NCBI RefSeq assembly: GCF_050717545.1
Contig: NZ_JBOITN010000019.1
Location: 1 to 64,000 of the forward strand
DNA: 64,000 nucleotides
Direction of reading: 5' to 3'
From: Clostridium_AD sp050717545
GTDB lineage: Bacteria; Bacillota; Clostridia; Clostridiales; Clostridiaceae
The stretch's first letter is position 1, and each line of letters begins with the position of its first letter. The notes beneath the pieces are model-generated. The model did not search any database. It was not told the origin of the DNA and saw nothing but the letters and a program-made list of their open reading frames with translations. The position numbers were made by a program, and so were the translations under genes. Below, piece after piece: positions 54,701-63,545 of the stretch.

Positions 54701-55258
54701 ATGAATGAGTATAAATTAAATGACGAATCTCTTGGCCCAGTAGGTAAATTATTTCACTTGCGTGGAAAGTGGCTTGCAGCTGGTAGCGTAGCACTAGTAA
54801 TTGCAATAATTGGGATAGGCAGTTACTTCATTACAAAGCAGAAATTAACTGCGGTGGAAAGTCCGAAAGTGGTGCAGGCAACCCAGATAAAAAAAGATGT
54901 GGTCAGTAAAGGTACAGTTAGTAAAGTGGTAGATAATAAAGCAGTTGCAATAAAACAAAATGATAATACTAAAGTTAGTGGAAGTGAGTTAAAGGTTTAC
55001 AATACAATGCATAAAATGATAAATACTAAAATAGTGGCAGAAGACGGGAAAATATGGGGAGAAGTAGAAATAACACCGGAGAATTGCCAGACTTTAATTA
55101 CAGAGGTTACTAAAAGTAATTATTCAGATAAAGATACTTTGCTTGAGTTTCTAACCCGTTGGAAAGCTAGTAATTTCAATAGTGGAGTTGATGAGCATAA
55201 TTATTTATGGGATGGACTTGAAGGAACAATAGGTAAAGCTGAAGCTCTAAGACCGTAA
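54701..55258 (+). CDS. Membrane-anchored DUF6241-like protein
   Basis: ATG follows GAGGAGGTAATATAT. One helix (about 30-47) separates a short cytosolic N-terminus from an extracellular linker and the C-terminal domain (about 100-183) with MHKMINTKIVAEDG, EITPENCQTLI, LEFLTRWKASNF and HNYLWDGLEG. The same domain ends the broken gene at 388-869. From memory this is the DUF6241 family; function unknown. It is an intact paralogue. Confidence 0.75.
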   Translation: MNEYKLNDESLGPVGKLFHLRGKWLAAGSVALVIAIIGIGSYFITKQKLTAVESPKVVQATQIKKDVVSKGTVSKVVDNKAVAIKQNDNTKVSGSELKVYNTMHKMINTKIVAEDGKIWGEVEITPENCQTLITEVTKSNYSDKDTLLEFLTRWKASNFNSGVDEHNYLWDGLEGTIGKAEALRP

Positions 55259-55287
55259 AGGGCTCCACCAAGACCTTTAATTTTAAA

Positions 55288-55707
55288 TTAATAATAATTT
55301 AGATGTATAACATTGTAGAAATCCTTTCCAAATAAGAAAACGAAAGTTTTAGGTACATATATAAACACTAATTTTTCATCATTTATCACTTTAGAAGTTA
55401 CAACAACAGACCAATTTGCTACAGGACCGTGCTCTGAAACATCTGTATTTACGCCTTTATCAGCATATGGCGTAAAGTGCGTGGCACTAGATTTAACCCA
55501 ATAAAATACACGGTAATGGGGCCAGTTATCTTTACCTATAATATAATCAAATCGTGGAACCCCACGATTCTCATTAGAAATTTGATTATCTATTTTTATA
55601 TCTGCTCCAATAACCTTTGGTACATTAATTACATTTAGAATACTATTAAACAAGAAGGCTGAAAATAATACTATTATAATTCGTAATGATATTTTATTAT
55701 AATTCAT
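55288..55707 (-). CDS. Secreted hypothetical protein, 139 residues
   Basis: A signal peptide (about 1-35, ISLRIIIVLFSAFLFNSILN) is followed by about 100 residues rich in aromatic and polar residues (FDYIIGKDNWPHYRVFYWVK, WSVVVTSKVINDEKLVFIYV), suggesting a small beta-rich exported domain. I recognise no family. ATG follows GGAGATGTTGTT. It points away from the OpuC operon end. Confidence 0.65.
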   Translation of the reverse strand: MNYNKISLRIIIVLFSAFLFNSILNVINVPKVIGADIKIDNQISNENRGVPRFDYIIGKDNWPHYRVFYWVKSSATHFTPYADKGVNTDVSEHGPVANWSVVVTSKVINDEKLVFIYVPKTFVFLFGKDFYNVIHLNYY

Positions 55708-55798
55708 AACAACATCTCCATAATTTCTAACAATATATTTTATTGTTAGTATTATGAAAAAGCTGAGTTTTTATACAAATATTTTTATACACAAAAAA

Positions 55799-55857
55799 AA
55801 GTATATATTACGTATAATGCATTAATCGTATTGCAATACGCGTAATATATACTTTTT
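55799..55857. terminator. Terminator of the OpuC operon
   Basis: AAGTATATATTACG pairs with CGTAATATATACTT; the interior holds the palindrome CGTATTGCAATACG. T-runs flank it on both strands, and it follows the minus-strand permease stop directly. Confidence 0.85.
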
Positions 55858-55862
55858 TATTA

Positions 55863-57443
55863 TTAGTCCATTAAGTTTATAGATCTTAAAAATTCCTCTG
55901 CAACTTTTCTAGATTGTTCTCCATTATCTACTTTATAATTGAGAGCTCTCATAGTATCATCGGTAATTTTACCTTCTAAAAGGTTTAATACATCCTTTAA
56001 TTCAGGATATTTTTTCAATGTATCAGCATTTACTATAGGAACTGCATAGTAAGGTGGGAAAAAACTCTTATCATCTTTTAATAGCTTAAGATCAAATTTT
56101 TTAAGTAAGCCATCTGTGGAAAATGCATCTAAAACCTGTGTTTCATTATTGGAAAGTGCAGTATATCTTAATCCAGCGTCTACACCTTTTACACTTTTAA
56201 AATCAAGACCATATTTTTTCTGAACTCCAGGATAACCATCTGGTCTATTTGCAAATTCCATAGTAAATCCAGCTTTTAAAGTAGAACTTATTTTTGCTAA
56301 ATCAGAGATAGTGTTTAAATTATTCTTACTTGCAAAATCTTTTCTTACTGCGAGTACATAAGTATTATTAAATCCTAAAGGGTTTAATACATCGATATCA
56401 TATTTTTTAGCAAAATCTTTCTTTACGATATCAAAAACTTTATCTGCATCGGCTATAGTAGGTTGTTTTAGTATATTTACAAGACCTGTTCCTGTGTATT
56501 CTACATACAAATCTACATCTTTTGATTGCATGGCAGTAAATACTACATTAGTGCCTCCTAAATTTAATTTTCTTTCAACTTTGATGTCTGTTTTAGCTTC
56601 TATTAAAGATGACATCATATCACCAAGTATTAATTGCTCATTATAATTTTTAGAACCCACAACTATTGTGTTTTTGTTTCCAAAGAAGCTTGTAGCCACA
56701 GAGGACAAAATAACTATAAGAACTATTATTGAAGTCCAAATTTGAAATTTTTTATTGCCAAAAATTGTTTTATTTTTCTTAGCGCTTCCCGGGGTAGAAA
56801 CTTTTATTCCTTCAGGGATTACTATGTTTTCTACTTTACCTATAATATAGTCTAGAAAGATAGCAAGAAAACAAGCGGGTATAGCTCCGGCCAGTATCAT
56901 GTTATTGTTAACAGTTTGGACGCCTGAAAATACTAAGTATCCTAAACCACCAGCACCTATAAATGCAGCTATGGTCATAAGTCCAACAGCTGTAACTGCA
57001 GATATTCTAATACCTGACATAATGATTGGCATAGCTAGTGGAAAACGAACCTTTAAAAGTACTTGAGTATTGGTAAGTCCCATACCATCAGCTGCTTCAA
57101 TAAGTGAAGGGCTTATGTTAGTTAGTCCTGTATATGTATTTTTTACAATTGGTAGAAGTGAATACATAACTACCATAATAATTGCAGGTTTGCTTCCAAT
57201 TCCAAGAATAGGTATTAAAAATCCAAGTAATGCAAGACTGGGTACCGATTGTATTACATTAGCAAGACCGATAACAGGCGTTGAAAGTTTTCTATACCTA
57301 ACTATAATTATGCCTAGTGGAATAGCGATTGCAATAGCAATTGCTATTGAGAATACTGTTAACTGTATATGTTCAAAAAATAAATCAATTATTTCAGCTT
57401 TTCTATCTATTACGAAACTTATAAACGACTTAATACTATTCAT
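55863..57443 (-). CDS. OpuC-type ABC transporter: fused permease and substrate-binding protein
   Basis: Residues about 1-215 are the ProW-like permease (six helices; IPLGIIIVRYRKL, EAADGMGLTNTQVLLKVRFP as the EAA loop). A linker with one more helix (about 235-257) leads to an OpuAC-type binding domain (about 262-526; VVGSKNYNEQLILGDMM, DVDLYVEYTGTGLVNI, NRPDGYPGVQ). The fusion tethers the receptor to the pore, as in OpuA/BusAB. It imports betaine, carnitine or choline for osmoprotection. It overlaps the ATPase gene by 8 bp. Confidence 0.93.
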   Translation of the reverse strand: MNSIKSFISFVIDRKAEIIDLFFEHIQLTVFSIAIAIAIAIPLGIIIVRYRKLSTPVIGLANVIQSVPSLALLGFLIPILGIGSKPAIIMVVMYSLLPIVKNTYTGLTNISPSLIEAADGMGLTNTQVLLKVRFPLAMPIIMSGIRISAVTAVGLMTIAAFIGAGGLGYLVFSGVQTVNNNMILAGAIPACFLAIFLDYIIGKVENIVIPEGIKVSTPGSAKKNKTIFGNKKFQIWTSIIVLIVILSSVATSFFGNKNTIVVGSKNYNEQLILGDMMSSLIEAKTDIKVERKLNLGGTNVVFTAMQSKDVDLYVEYTGTGLVNILKQPTIADADKVFDIVKKDFAKKYDIDVLNPLGFNNTYVLAVRKDFASKNNLNTISDLAKISSTLKAGFTMEFANRPDGYPGVQKKYGLDFKSVKGVDAGLRYTALSNNETQVLDAFSTDGLLKKFDLKLLKDDKSFFPPYYAVPIVNADTLKKYPELKDVLNLLEGKITDDTMRALNYKVDNGEQSRKVAEEFLRSINLMD

Positions 57444-58581
57444 TAACCTCTACCTCCATATCTATAAACTGATTACTCAATATAGATAATAGGCTACTCT
57501 TGGTAAGAAGGCCTACTAGTTTATTTTTATCGTCAACTACAGGAACAAAATTTATATCTTCTGTTTTTATAATCTCTAATATATTTATTATTGTATCTTC
57601 TTGATTTACAGTTATAAGGTTAGTTTCCATTAGGTCTTTAATTTTTTTAGTTTTATCTGGATTTTGCCTAAGAGCTGTTCGAATTTGTTTTAATGTAATA
57701 AGACCATTTAAAACGTTCGTTTTATCAACAATAAGTAAACTATCTACATTATTACTTTTCATAATTTCAATTGCTTGGAGGATTGTTCTCTCTCCAACTG
57801 ATTTAATAGGTTTTTGTATCATAATATCTTTTGCTTTGATGAGTTCTGGCTGATTCCATATTCTATTTTTTCCAACAAATTCACGTACGAAATCATTAAT
57901 AGGATTTTTTAATATTTCCTCTGGAGTATCAAATTGAACAACATTTCCGCCCTCCATGATACAAATTTTATCTCCTAGTTTTAATGCTTCATCCATATCA
58001 TGAGTTACAAATATTATAGTTTTCTTAACATTTTGTTGTATATTAAATATCTCATCTTGAAGTTGAGCTTTAGTTATTGGGTCTAATGCACTAAAAGGCT
58101 CATCCATGAGTATTACGTCAGGGTCCATTACAAGAGCTCTTGCAACGCCTACTCTTTGTTGCTCACCACCACTTAACTGATTAGGGTATTTATTTGAATA
58201 TATATCAGGATCAAGACCTACTAAATTTAATAACTCAATTACTTTAGCTGCAAGTATATCCTTTGGCATTTTCTCAATAGAGGCTATTAAGCCAATGTTG
58301 TCACCTATAGTTAAATGAGGAAGAAGGCCTGCCTGTTGTATAACATAACCCATATTACGTCTTAACTCTATAGTGTTTTTATCTGCAAGTTTCTTACCAT
58401 TAATTAATAGTTCACCAGAAGTTGGAGTTAGTAATTTATTTATCATTTTAAGAGTTGTAGTTTTTCCGCAACCACTTGGTCCAATAAAAACAACTAATTC
58501 TTTATCTTCTATAGTAATATTAATATCTTTTAATATTTTTCTGCCATTAAAACTTTTACATACATTTTTAAATTCTATCAA
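57436..58581 (-). CDS. OpuC-type ABC transporter ATPase with tandem CBS domains
   Basis: I choose TTG 58581 (MIEFKNVCKSFNG) because AGGAGG lies seven bases upstream; the longer frame runs into the promoter. Walker A GPSGCGKTTT, signature LSGGEQQRVGVARAL, Walker B VILMDEPFSALDP and the His switch FVTHDMDEA are all present. Two CBS domains (about 260-380) end the protein; in OpuA-type transporters these bind c-di-AMP or sense ionic strength. It energises the permease encoded by the overlapping next gene. Confidence 0.93.
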   Translation of the reverse strand: MIEFKNVCKSFNGRKILKDINITIEDKELVVFIGPSGCGKTTTLKMINKLLTPTSGELLINGKKLADKNTIELRRNMGYVIQQAGLLPHLTIGDNIGLIASIEKMPKDILAAKVIELLNLVGLDPDIYSNKYPNQLSGGEQQRVGVARALVMDPDVILMDEPFSALDPITKAQLQDEIFNIQQNVKKTIIFVTHDMDEALKLGDKICIMEGGNVVQFDTPEEILKNPINDFVREFVGKNRIWNQPELIKAKDIMIQKPIKSVGERTILQAIEIMKSNNVDSLLIVDKTNVLNGLITLKQIRTALRQNPDKTKKIKDLMETNLITVNQEDTIINILEIIKTEDINFVPVVDDKNKLVGLLTKSSLLSILSNQFIDMEVEVNE

Positions 58582-58607
58582 AATATAACCTCCTAAATTT
58601 TTGAATA

Positions 58608-58648
58608 GTAACAAATTGTATTATACAACTAAGTTGTTACGTAGTAAA
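58608..58648 (-). promoter_or_regulatory. opuC promoter P1 overlapped by a BusR-type operator
   Basis: On the minus strand TTTACT (58648-58643), a 17-bp spacer and TATAAT (58625-58620) form a near-consensus promoter 40-70 bp before the ATPase start. The inverted repeat GTAACAA (58608-58614) and TTGTTAC (58634-58640) covers the spacer and -10, so a bound repressor would block polymerase. Confidence 0.85.
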
Positions 58649-58717
58649 GATTGTATGAACATATATAATTTGTTATTTGATTAATACTTATTCATTATTT
58701 GTTATTCTTATCCCCTA

Positions 58718-58870
58718 GGGAACAACTATTCCCTCTACCTTTCCTATAACGAAGTCCAGAAAAATAGCAAGAAAACAAGCTGGAATAGCTCCTGCTAGTA
58801 TCATATTGTTATTAACAGTTTGGGCACCAGAAAATACTAGATATCCTAAACCGCCATATCTACCACCACA
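58718..58870 (-). pseudogene. Fragment of a duplicated opuC permease gene
   Basis: About 145 bp closely match 56815-56960 inside the permease gene; the minus strand reads YLVFSGAQTVNNNMILAGAI, then PACFLAIFLDFVIGKVEGI. Start and end are missing. It lies between promoter P2 and P1, so it is what is left of a second transporter copy, now part of a leader. Confidence 0.85.
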
Positions 58871-58880
58871 TCTGTTATAA

Positions 58881-58921
58881 AGTAACAACATAATTATATC
58901 ATCAAGTTGTTACTTTGTAAA
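58881..58921 (-). promoter_or_regulatory. Second promoter P2 with matching operator upstream of the permease fragment
   Basis: On the minus strand TTTACA (58921-58916), a 17-bp spacer and TATAAT (58898-58893) repeat the layout of P1. The inverted repeat GTAACAA (58882-58888) and TTGTTAC (58907-58913) covers it. P2 would transcribe through the permease fragment towards opuC. It is probably the promoter of the lost duplicate operon. Confidence 0.8.
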
Positions 58922-58944
58922 TATTATGTCAAGCAAAATAAAAA

Positions 58945-58985
58945 AACCTTATATCACATTTTTATATGAAATGTGATATAAGGTT
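58945..58985. terminator. Terminator of the busR-like gene
   Basis: A 17-bp stem AACCTTATATCACATTT with its complement is followed on the minus strand by TTTTTTTATTTT. It insulates the regulator gene from promoter P2. Confidence 0.92.
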
Positions 58986-58997
58986 AATATTAAATTA

Positions 58998-59639
58998 TTA
59001 TTTTCCTAATAGAAAGGTTTTAATTCTCGAATAACTACTTTCATCGCAAATTACTACAAATGTATCATTATTTTTAAATGTAGTTTGTGGCCCTGGAGAA
59101 AGTATTAATTTGTCATTTCGCCTTATTCCAATAACGGTTGCACCTGTATTTTGCCAAAATTTAGTGTCGAATATAGTTTTACCTATGACACTCATTTTAG
59201 AATGTATTTCAAATTCATAGGGTATAAATGGGTTACTATTTTTAAATCTACTGGAATAATCTACTAATTCATCAATAGAACAATCTATATTTTTATCTAA
59301 TTCTTTTTTCTTTTCAAGTAGTTCAACAATGTTTTTCTTAATAGAACTTATGGAATCTATATCCTTGTAATTATCAATAAATTTCAAACAGTTATCTACT
59401 GAGGTTATAACTATACCACTGCCTTTTGTTACTGTAACTATATCCATGTCACTTAGAAGAGTTACAGCTCTTCTTACTGTTTCCGGCGATACGTTATATT
59501 CGCTGGCAAGAGAAGACCTTCCATAGAGCTTATCTCCAACAGAAAAATCGCCAGTTAAAATTCGATTAGTAATGTCAATAGCTATTTTTTTATAAATAGG
59601 TTTTTGTATACAGTCATTATGCATTTTTAATTTTATCAA
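58998..59639 (-). CDS. BusR-like c-di-AMP-responsive GntR/RCK_C repressor
   Basis: The N-terminal winged helix (about 12-75: IYKKIAIDITNRILTG, GDKLYGRSSLASEYNVSPETVRRAV) is GntR type. A coiled segment (about 85-115) precedes an RCK_C/TrkA_C domain (about 140-213: TGATVIGIRRNDKLILSPGP, NDTFVVICDESS). This combination is BusR, which binds c-di-AMP and represses the betaine transporter. The two palindromic promoter sites next door fit. The start is either TTG 59639 or ATG 59624; neither has a clear ribosome binding site. A C9 run (59668-59676) lies about 30 bases upstream. Confidence 0.88.
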   Translation of the reverse strand: MIKLKMHNDCIQKPIYKKIAIDITNRILTGDFSVGDKLYGRSSLASEYNVSPETVRRAVTLLSDMDIVTVTKGSGIVITSVDNCLKFIDNYKDIDSISSIKKNIVELLEKKKELDKNIDCSIDELVDYSSRFKNSNPFIPYEFEIHSKMSVIGKTIFDTKFWQNTGATVIGIRRNDKLILSPGPQTTFKNNDTFVVICDESSYSRIKTFLLGK

Positions 59640-59859
59640 AAGAATTATTTCAACTTTTGATAAACTTCCCCCCCCTCTAAGGTAGAATTATTTTCAAAAA
59701 ACAAAACACTTAATGAATATTATGTTCTTTATAATTAATTATAAATTAATATTATAGTATTGTAAATAGAGGATTAGGGTTTGTTAGAGATATGAATATA
59801 ATCTTATCAATACAGTAACAATAAGTAAGTACAACAAACGATTTGAGGAGGCCAAAAAA

Positions 59860-60600
59860 ATGAACACATCTTTAAGAATAAAGATATTAAGCGGAATATT
59901 GTGCACAGGATTGGCATTTTCGGGAGCAAATCTTACATTTGCTGCCACACAAAATAGTGCTAGCATAAATGATAACGCCGTAACTAGCGTGGATTTTAAA
60001 GGATCAGCTATTGAAAAAGAGCAGGCACAAGTCCGACATGCGCAGATGAAAGCTACATTAGAACTTGTAATTAAGGAGGGCGTAGATTCAAATGCTATTA
60101 CTAAAAGTGAAGGTGACAAGGTATTAGAGTACGCCAATGCGAAAAAACATAAAAAAAGTACACAAGAGAATAAATGTAAAAAAGGAGACTGTGATAGGTC
60201 TAAGGGCGGATTATTTAATGACTTAGTAACAGAAGGTATTTTAACACAAGAGAAATCTGATGTCCTTAGAAAAAATATGTATGCTAAAAAAACACAGATG
60301 AGGACTATGGAGTTGAAGAAGGGGTTAAATGATTTAGTAGTTAAAAAAGTGATAACCATAGAGCAAAGCAATAAAGTTGAAAATGCAATGAACGCAAGGC
60401 AAGTCGAAAGAGCTGAAATTTATAAAAAAATGAAGGACATGAGCGATGGTGAAAGAAAGGCCTACATGAAAAAGATGAGAGATACTAATATTAGCCCAAT
60501 AAAGGCATTAATTGATAATGGCACTATAACAAAAGAGCAAGATATTGAAATACAAAAAATATTGCCACATCATAATCATGCTTACCACGGACACAAATAA
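59860..60600 (+). CDS. Secreted helical repeat protein, 246 residues
   Basis: ATG follows GAGGAGGCC. A signal peptide ends near residue 28 (GANLTFAA). The mature part is Lys-rich and helical, with four related segments of the form LxxLVxxGxITxExxxxV (LELVIKEGVDSNAITKSE, FNDLVTEGILTQEK, LNDLVVKKVITIEQ, IKALIDNGTITKEQ). The C-terminus is His-rich (HHNHAYHGHK) and may bind metal. No named family is recognised. Monocistronic with its own terminator; divergent from the BusR operon. Confidence 0.75.
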   Translation: MNTSLRIKILSGILCTGLAFSGANLTFAATQNSASINDNAVTSVDFKGSAIEKEQAQVRHAQMKATLELVIKEGVDSNAITKSEGDKVLEYANAKKHKKSTQENKCKKGDCDRSKGGLFNDLVTEGILTQEKSDVLRKNMYAKKTQMRTMELKKGLNDLVVKKVITIEQSNKVENAMNARQVERAEIYKKMKDMSDGERKAYMKKMRDTNISPIKALIDNGTITKEQDIEIQKILPHHNHAYHGHK

Positions 60601-60608
60601 AAATTAGT

Positions 60609-60652
60609 AAAACTACCAAAGTGATAAACATGCACTTTGGTAGTTTTTATTT
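60609..60652. terminator. Bidirectional terminator
   Basis: AAAACTACCAAAGTG pairs with CACTTTGGTAGTTTT and is followed by TTATTT; it separates the secreted repeat protein from mgtE. Confidence 0.9.
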
Positions 60653-60689
60653 AAATACATAATTTAAGCTAAAATACGTTTAGTACAGA

Positions 60690-62033
60690 CTATATTAAGT
60701 AAGGTAAAAATAATGTTGCAAGTCCTAGGAAGAAAAAGAAACCTAAAACGTCTGTTACCGTGGTAACAAACACAGCAGAGGCAAGTGCTGGATCGATGTT
60801 AAACTTTTTAAGGATAAGTGGTACTGCAAAACCTGCTATGGTGGCCGCCATCATGTTAAGAACCATAGAAAGACCAATAACTACTCCGAAAACAATGTTC
60901 TTCTCCCAAAAGTATCCTAATAAAGCTACGGCAGTTCCTACTGCAATACCTGTACATAGACCTACGCCAAATTCCTTTAATAATATCTTCCTGGAATTTT
61001 TAGCATCTATTTCGCCAAGAGCTATGCTACGAATGATAATAGTTAGAGTTTGAGTGCCTGCATTACCTCCCATACCTGCAACTATGGGCATGAAAACAGC
61101 TAAGGCTACAACTTTTTGAATGGTTCCCTCAAAAATACTAACGGTTGCAGCTGCAAGAATTGCAGTTATTAAATTTACAAATAACCAAGGTAATCGACTG
61201 CTGACCGAAGATTTAAGAGAACCAGTAACCTTTTCATTCTCTTTTAATCCAGCAAGACGATACAAATCCTCGGTATGCTCATCACTAAGGATTTCCATTA
61301 TATCATCTGCAGTTATAATTCCTAAAATATGCATATTGTCATTCACTACGGGCATAGTTAAAAAACCATATTTTTCAAAAATATGTCCAACTTCTTCTTG
61401 ATCCATATCAAAAGGAACACTCATAATGTTACTATTCATGATATCTGATATCTTCATATTAAAGCTACTTAATACTATGTCTTTAAGAGATATAACTCCT
61501 TTTAAAAGAGCGCTTTCTCCAACTACATATATATAATAAGAAGTTTCAGCCTCTGTAGCTTCATTTTGAAGATAACTTAAGGTATCACCTATAGTCATGT
61601 CTTCTTTAACGCTTATAAACTCAGTGGCCATAATTCCTCCGGCACTGTCAGGAGGATAGGTTAACAAGGCATTTACCTCATCAACATCTTCTTTATTCAT
61701 CTTTTTCATAATGCTCTTAGCTTCATTGTCTGTTACCGCTTCTAGCAAATCTACTAATTCATCTGATGACATCTCGTGAATAATTTTCTTTTGTATGATG
61801 GTTGTGTGAATGGATAAGAGGTCATATTTCTCCTCATCCTCTGCATCATCAATAATATCCGCAATAACACTTGGAGATAAATTTCGAATTAAATCTAGAG
61901 TATTTCCATCATATAATCTAATAGCTATCAAAATATCAGTAGGATGAATAAATCCGATAAGTTTATTTATTTCATCTATATTTTCATTTAATAAAAATTC
62001 AGTTAGTTCTTTTTCATTTAATCTATGAGACAT
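60690..62033 (-). CDS. mgtE: MgtE-type magnesium transporter
   Basis: The 447 residues show an N-terminal MgtE_N superhelix (about 1-130; SADEL-like DELVDLLEAV), two CBS domains (about 135-255; AGGIMATEFISVKEDMTIGD, VPFDMDQEEVGHIFEKYGF) and five C-terminal helices (about 280-447; AGMGGNAGTQTLTIIIRSIALGEI, the signature of the pore). It admits Mg2+ and is gated by cytosolic Mg2+ at the CBS/N domains. ATG follows TTGGAGGAA. No M-box riboswitch was recognised upstream. Confidence 0.95.
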   Translation of the reverse strand: MSHRLNEKELTEFLLNENIDEINKLIGFIHPTDILIAIRLYDGNTLDLIRNLSPSVIADIIDDAEDEEKYDLLSIHTTIIQKKIIHEMSSDELVDLLEAVTDNEAKSIMKKMNKEDVDEVNALLTYPPDSAGGIMATEFISVKEDMTIGDTLSYLQNEATEAETSYYIYVVGESALLKGVISLKDIVLSSFNMKISDIMNSNIMSVPFDMDQEEVGHIFEKYGFLTMPVVNDNMHILGIITADDIMEILSDEHTEDLYRLAGLKENEKVTGSLKSSVSSRLPWLFVNLITAILAAATVSIFEGTIQKVVALAVFMPIVAGMGGNAGTQTLTIIIRSIALGEIDAKNSRKILLKEFGVGLCTGIAVGTAVALLGYFWEKNIVFGVVIGLSMVLNMMAATIAGFAVPLILKKFNIDPALASAVFVTTVTDVLGFFFFLGLATLFLPYLI

Positions 62034-62223
62034 AAACTTCCTCCAATAAAAAATAATATTAAAATGTTTATATATTTGCTCAATAAATTATATGTCGTTA
62101 GAACTGAATTGTCAACTATGTACAAATAGCCAAATCATGCAATAAATTTATGAAAAGTACAAACAATGTGTTAAAATAAGTATATATTTAATAATAAGTT
62201 TTTATGAGAGGAGAAATTATATA

Positions 62224-63210
62224 ATGGCTATTTTAGTATGCGGTGGAGCAGGTTACATAGGAAGTCATATGGTGGCTGAGCTTTTAGAAAAAGGAGAAGA
62301 GGTTGTTGTTTTAGACAATTTTCAAAAGGGTCATCATGATTCATTACTTGGAGGGAAACTTTACACTGGAGATTTAAGGGACGATAATATACTTAATAAG
62401 GTTTTCTCAGAGAACACTATAGATGCAGTTATAGATTTTGCAGCAGATTCATTAGTAGGGGAAAGTGTCACAGAACCTCTAAAGTATTTTGAAAATAATA
62501 TTGGTTCAACAATAAACTTACTTAAGGCAATGAGAGATCATAATGTTAAATATATTGTTTTCTCGTCAACTGCAGCAACTTATGGAGAACCAGACAATAT
62601 CCCTATACTTGAAGAGGATAAAACTTTTCCAACTAATCCATATGGTGAGTCCAAGCTTTGCGTGGAGAAGATTTTAAAATGGTGTGATAATGCTTATGGT
62701 ATAAAATATACTGCTTTAAGATATTTTAATGCAGCAGGTGCTCACATTAGTTCAAAAATAGGAGAAGACCATAGACCAGAATCTCATCTAATTCCTCTTA
62801 TTCTTCAGGTAGCACTTGGTCAAAGAGAGAAGATTATGGTATTTGGCGATGATTACAAAACTGAAGATGGAACTTGTGTTAGAGATTATGTACATGTAAC
62901 TGATCTTGCTAGTGCTCATTTACTTGCAGTTAAAAGGCTTAGACGAGGCGAAGATAGTGTAACTTGTAATCTTGGAAATGGACTAGGTTTTTCTGTTCAG
63001 CAAGTAATTGATGTAACAAGAAAAGTTACTGGCCACGAGATAAAGGCTGAAATGGCACCTAGACGTGCGGGAGATCCAGCAGTACTTATAGCTTCTAGTG
63101 ATAAGGCTAAGAAAATTCTTGGATGGGAACCTAAATATGCATCGCTTGAAACTATTATAGAAACTGCATGGAAATGGCATGAAAGTCATCCAGATGGGTA
63201 TAGCAAATAA
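62224..63210 (+). CDS. galE: UDP-glucose 4-epimerase
   Basis: The SDR of 328 residues has CGGAGYIGSHMVAELLEKG, FSSTAATYGEPD, NPYGESKLCVEK with YxxxK, and LRYFNAAGAH, typical of GalE. It interconverts UDP-glucose and UDP-galactose, supplying galactose for surface polymers. Not linked to galactose catabolism genes here. It starts after GAGAGGAGAAATTATATA. Confidence 0.93.
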   Translation: MAILVCGGAGYIGSHMVAELLEKGEEVVVLDNFQKGHHDSLLGGKLYTGDLRDDNILNKVFSENTIDAVIDFAADSLVGESVTEPLKYFENNIGSTINLLKAMRDHNVKYIVFSSTAATYGEPDNIPILEEDKTFPTNPYGESKLCVEKILKWCDNAYGIKYTALRYFNAAGAHISSKIGEDHRPESHLIPLILQVALGQREKIMVFGDDYKTEDGTCVRDYVHVTDLASAHLLAVKRLRRGEDSVTCNLGNGLGFSVQQVIDVTRKVTGHEIKAEMAPRRAGDPAVLIASSDKAKKILGWEPKYASLETIIETAWKWHESHPDGYSK

Positions 63211-63223
63211 AACAGGGGTAATC

Positions 63224-63347
63224 AAGTATGAACTTTCTCCGGTGCGCCTTGCAATTAGAGCTTGAAACGTGAAATTTGATTAAGAAATTCTAATTTCAAT
63301 GTTCCTGCGCTTCTTATTGCAAGTCGCTATGGAGAAAGTTCATACTT
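63224..63347. repeat. Long inverted-repeat element, copy 2 (about 124 bp)
   Basis: The tips AAGTATGAACTTTCTCC and GGAGAAAGTTCATACTT are shared with copy 1 at 45372-45614. Inside, GCCTTGCAAT pairs with ATTGCAAGTC; copy 1 has GGCACCAAATA/TATTTGGTGCC at that place. The next segments TTGAAACGTGAAATT and AAGAAATTCTAAT are shared with copy 1. The inner arms and the GC-rich centre of copy 1 are missing. It lies 14 bp after galE and could act as its transcript end. From 63348 to 63540 no gene is seen. Confidence 0.85.
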
Positions 63348-63545
63348 ATATGTGGTTACGCTAAGAATGAGATGTATTTAGAATGGGCGGTAAAGAAAAA
63401 AGAAGTGAGAAAGATAGATAATCCATCATACCCAATAGGTTTTAGCCGGTAGGCTGCGAGTTTAATAGACAAAAGAAGAATCTCTAAATGGAGTAATATT
63501 GTTAAATTGTTATAATATTATAAAGTAAGGGGGAGCAGTAAAGTT

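Noticed and set aside
62041..62223. M-box magnesium riboswitch for mgtE
   Set aside because: The region between mgtE and galE is only about 190 bp, AT-rich, and shows none of the M-box conserved segments.
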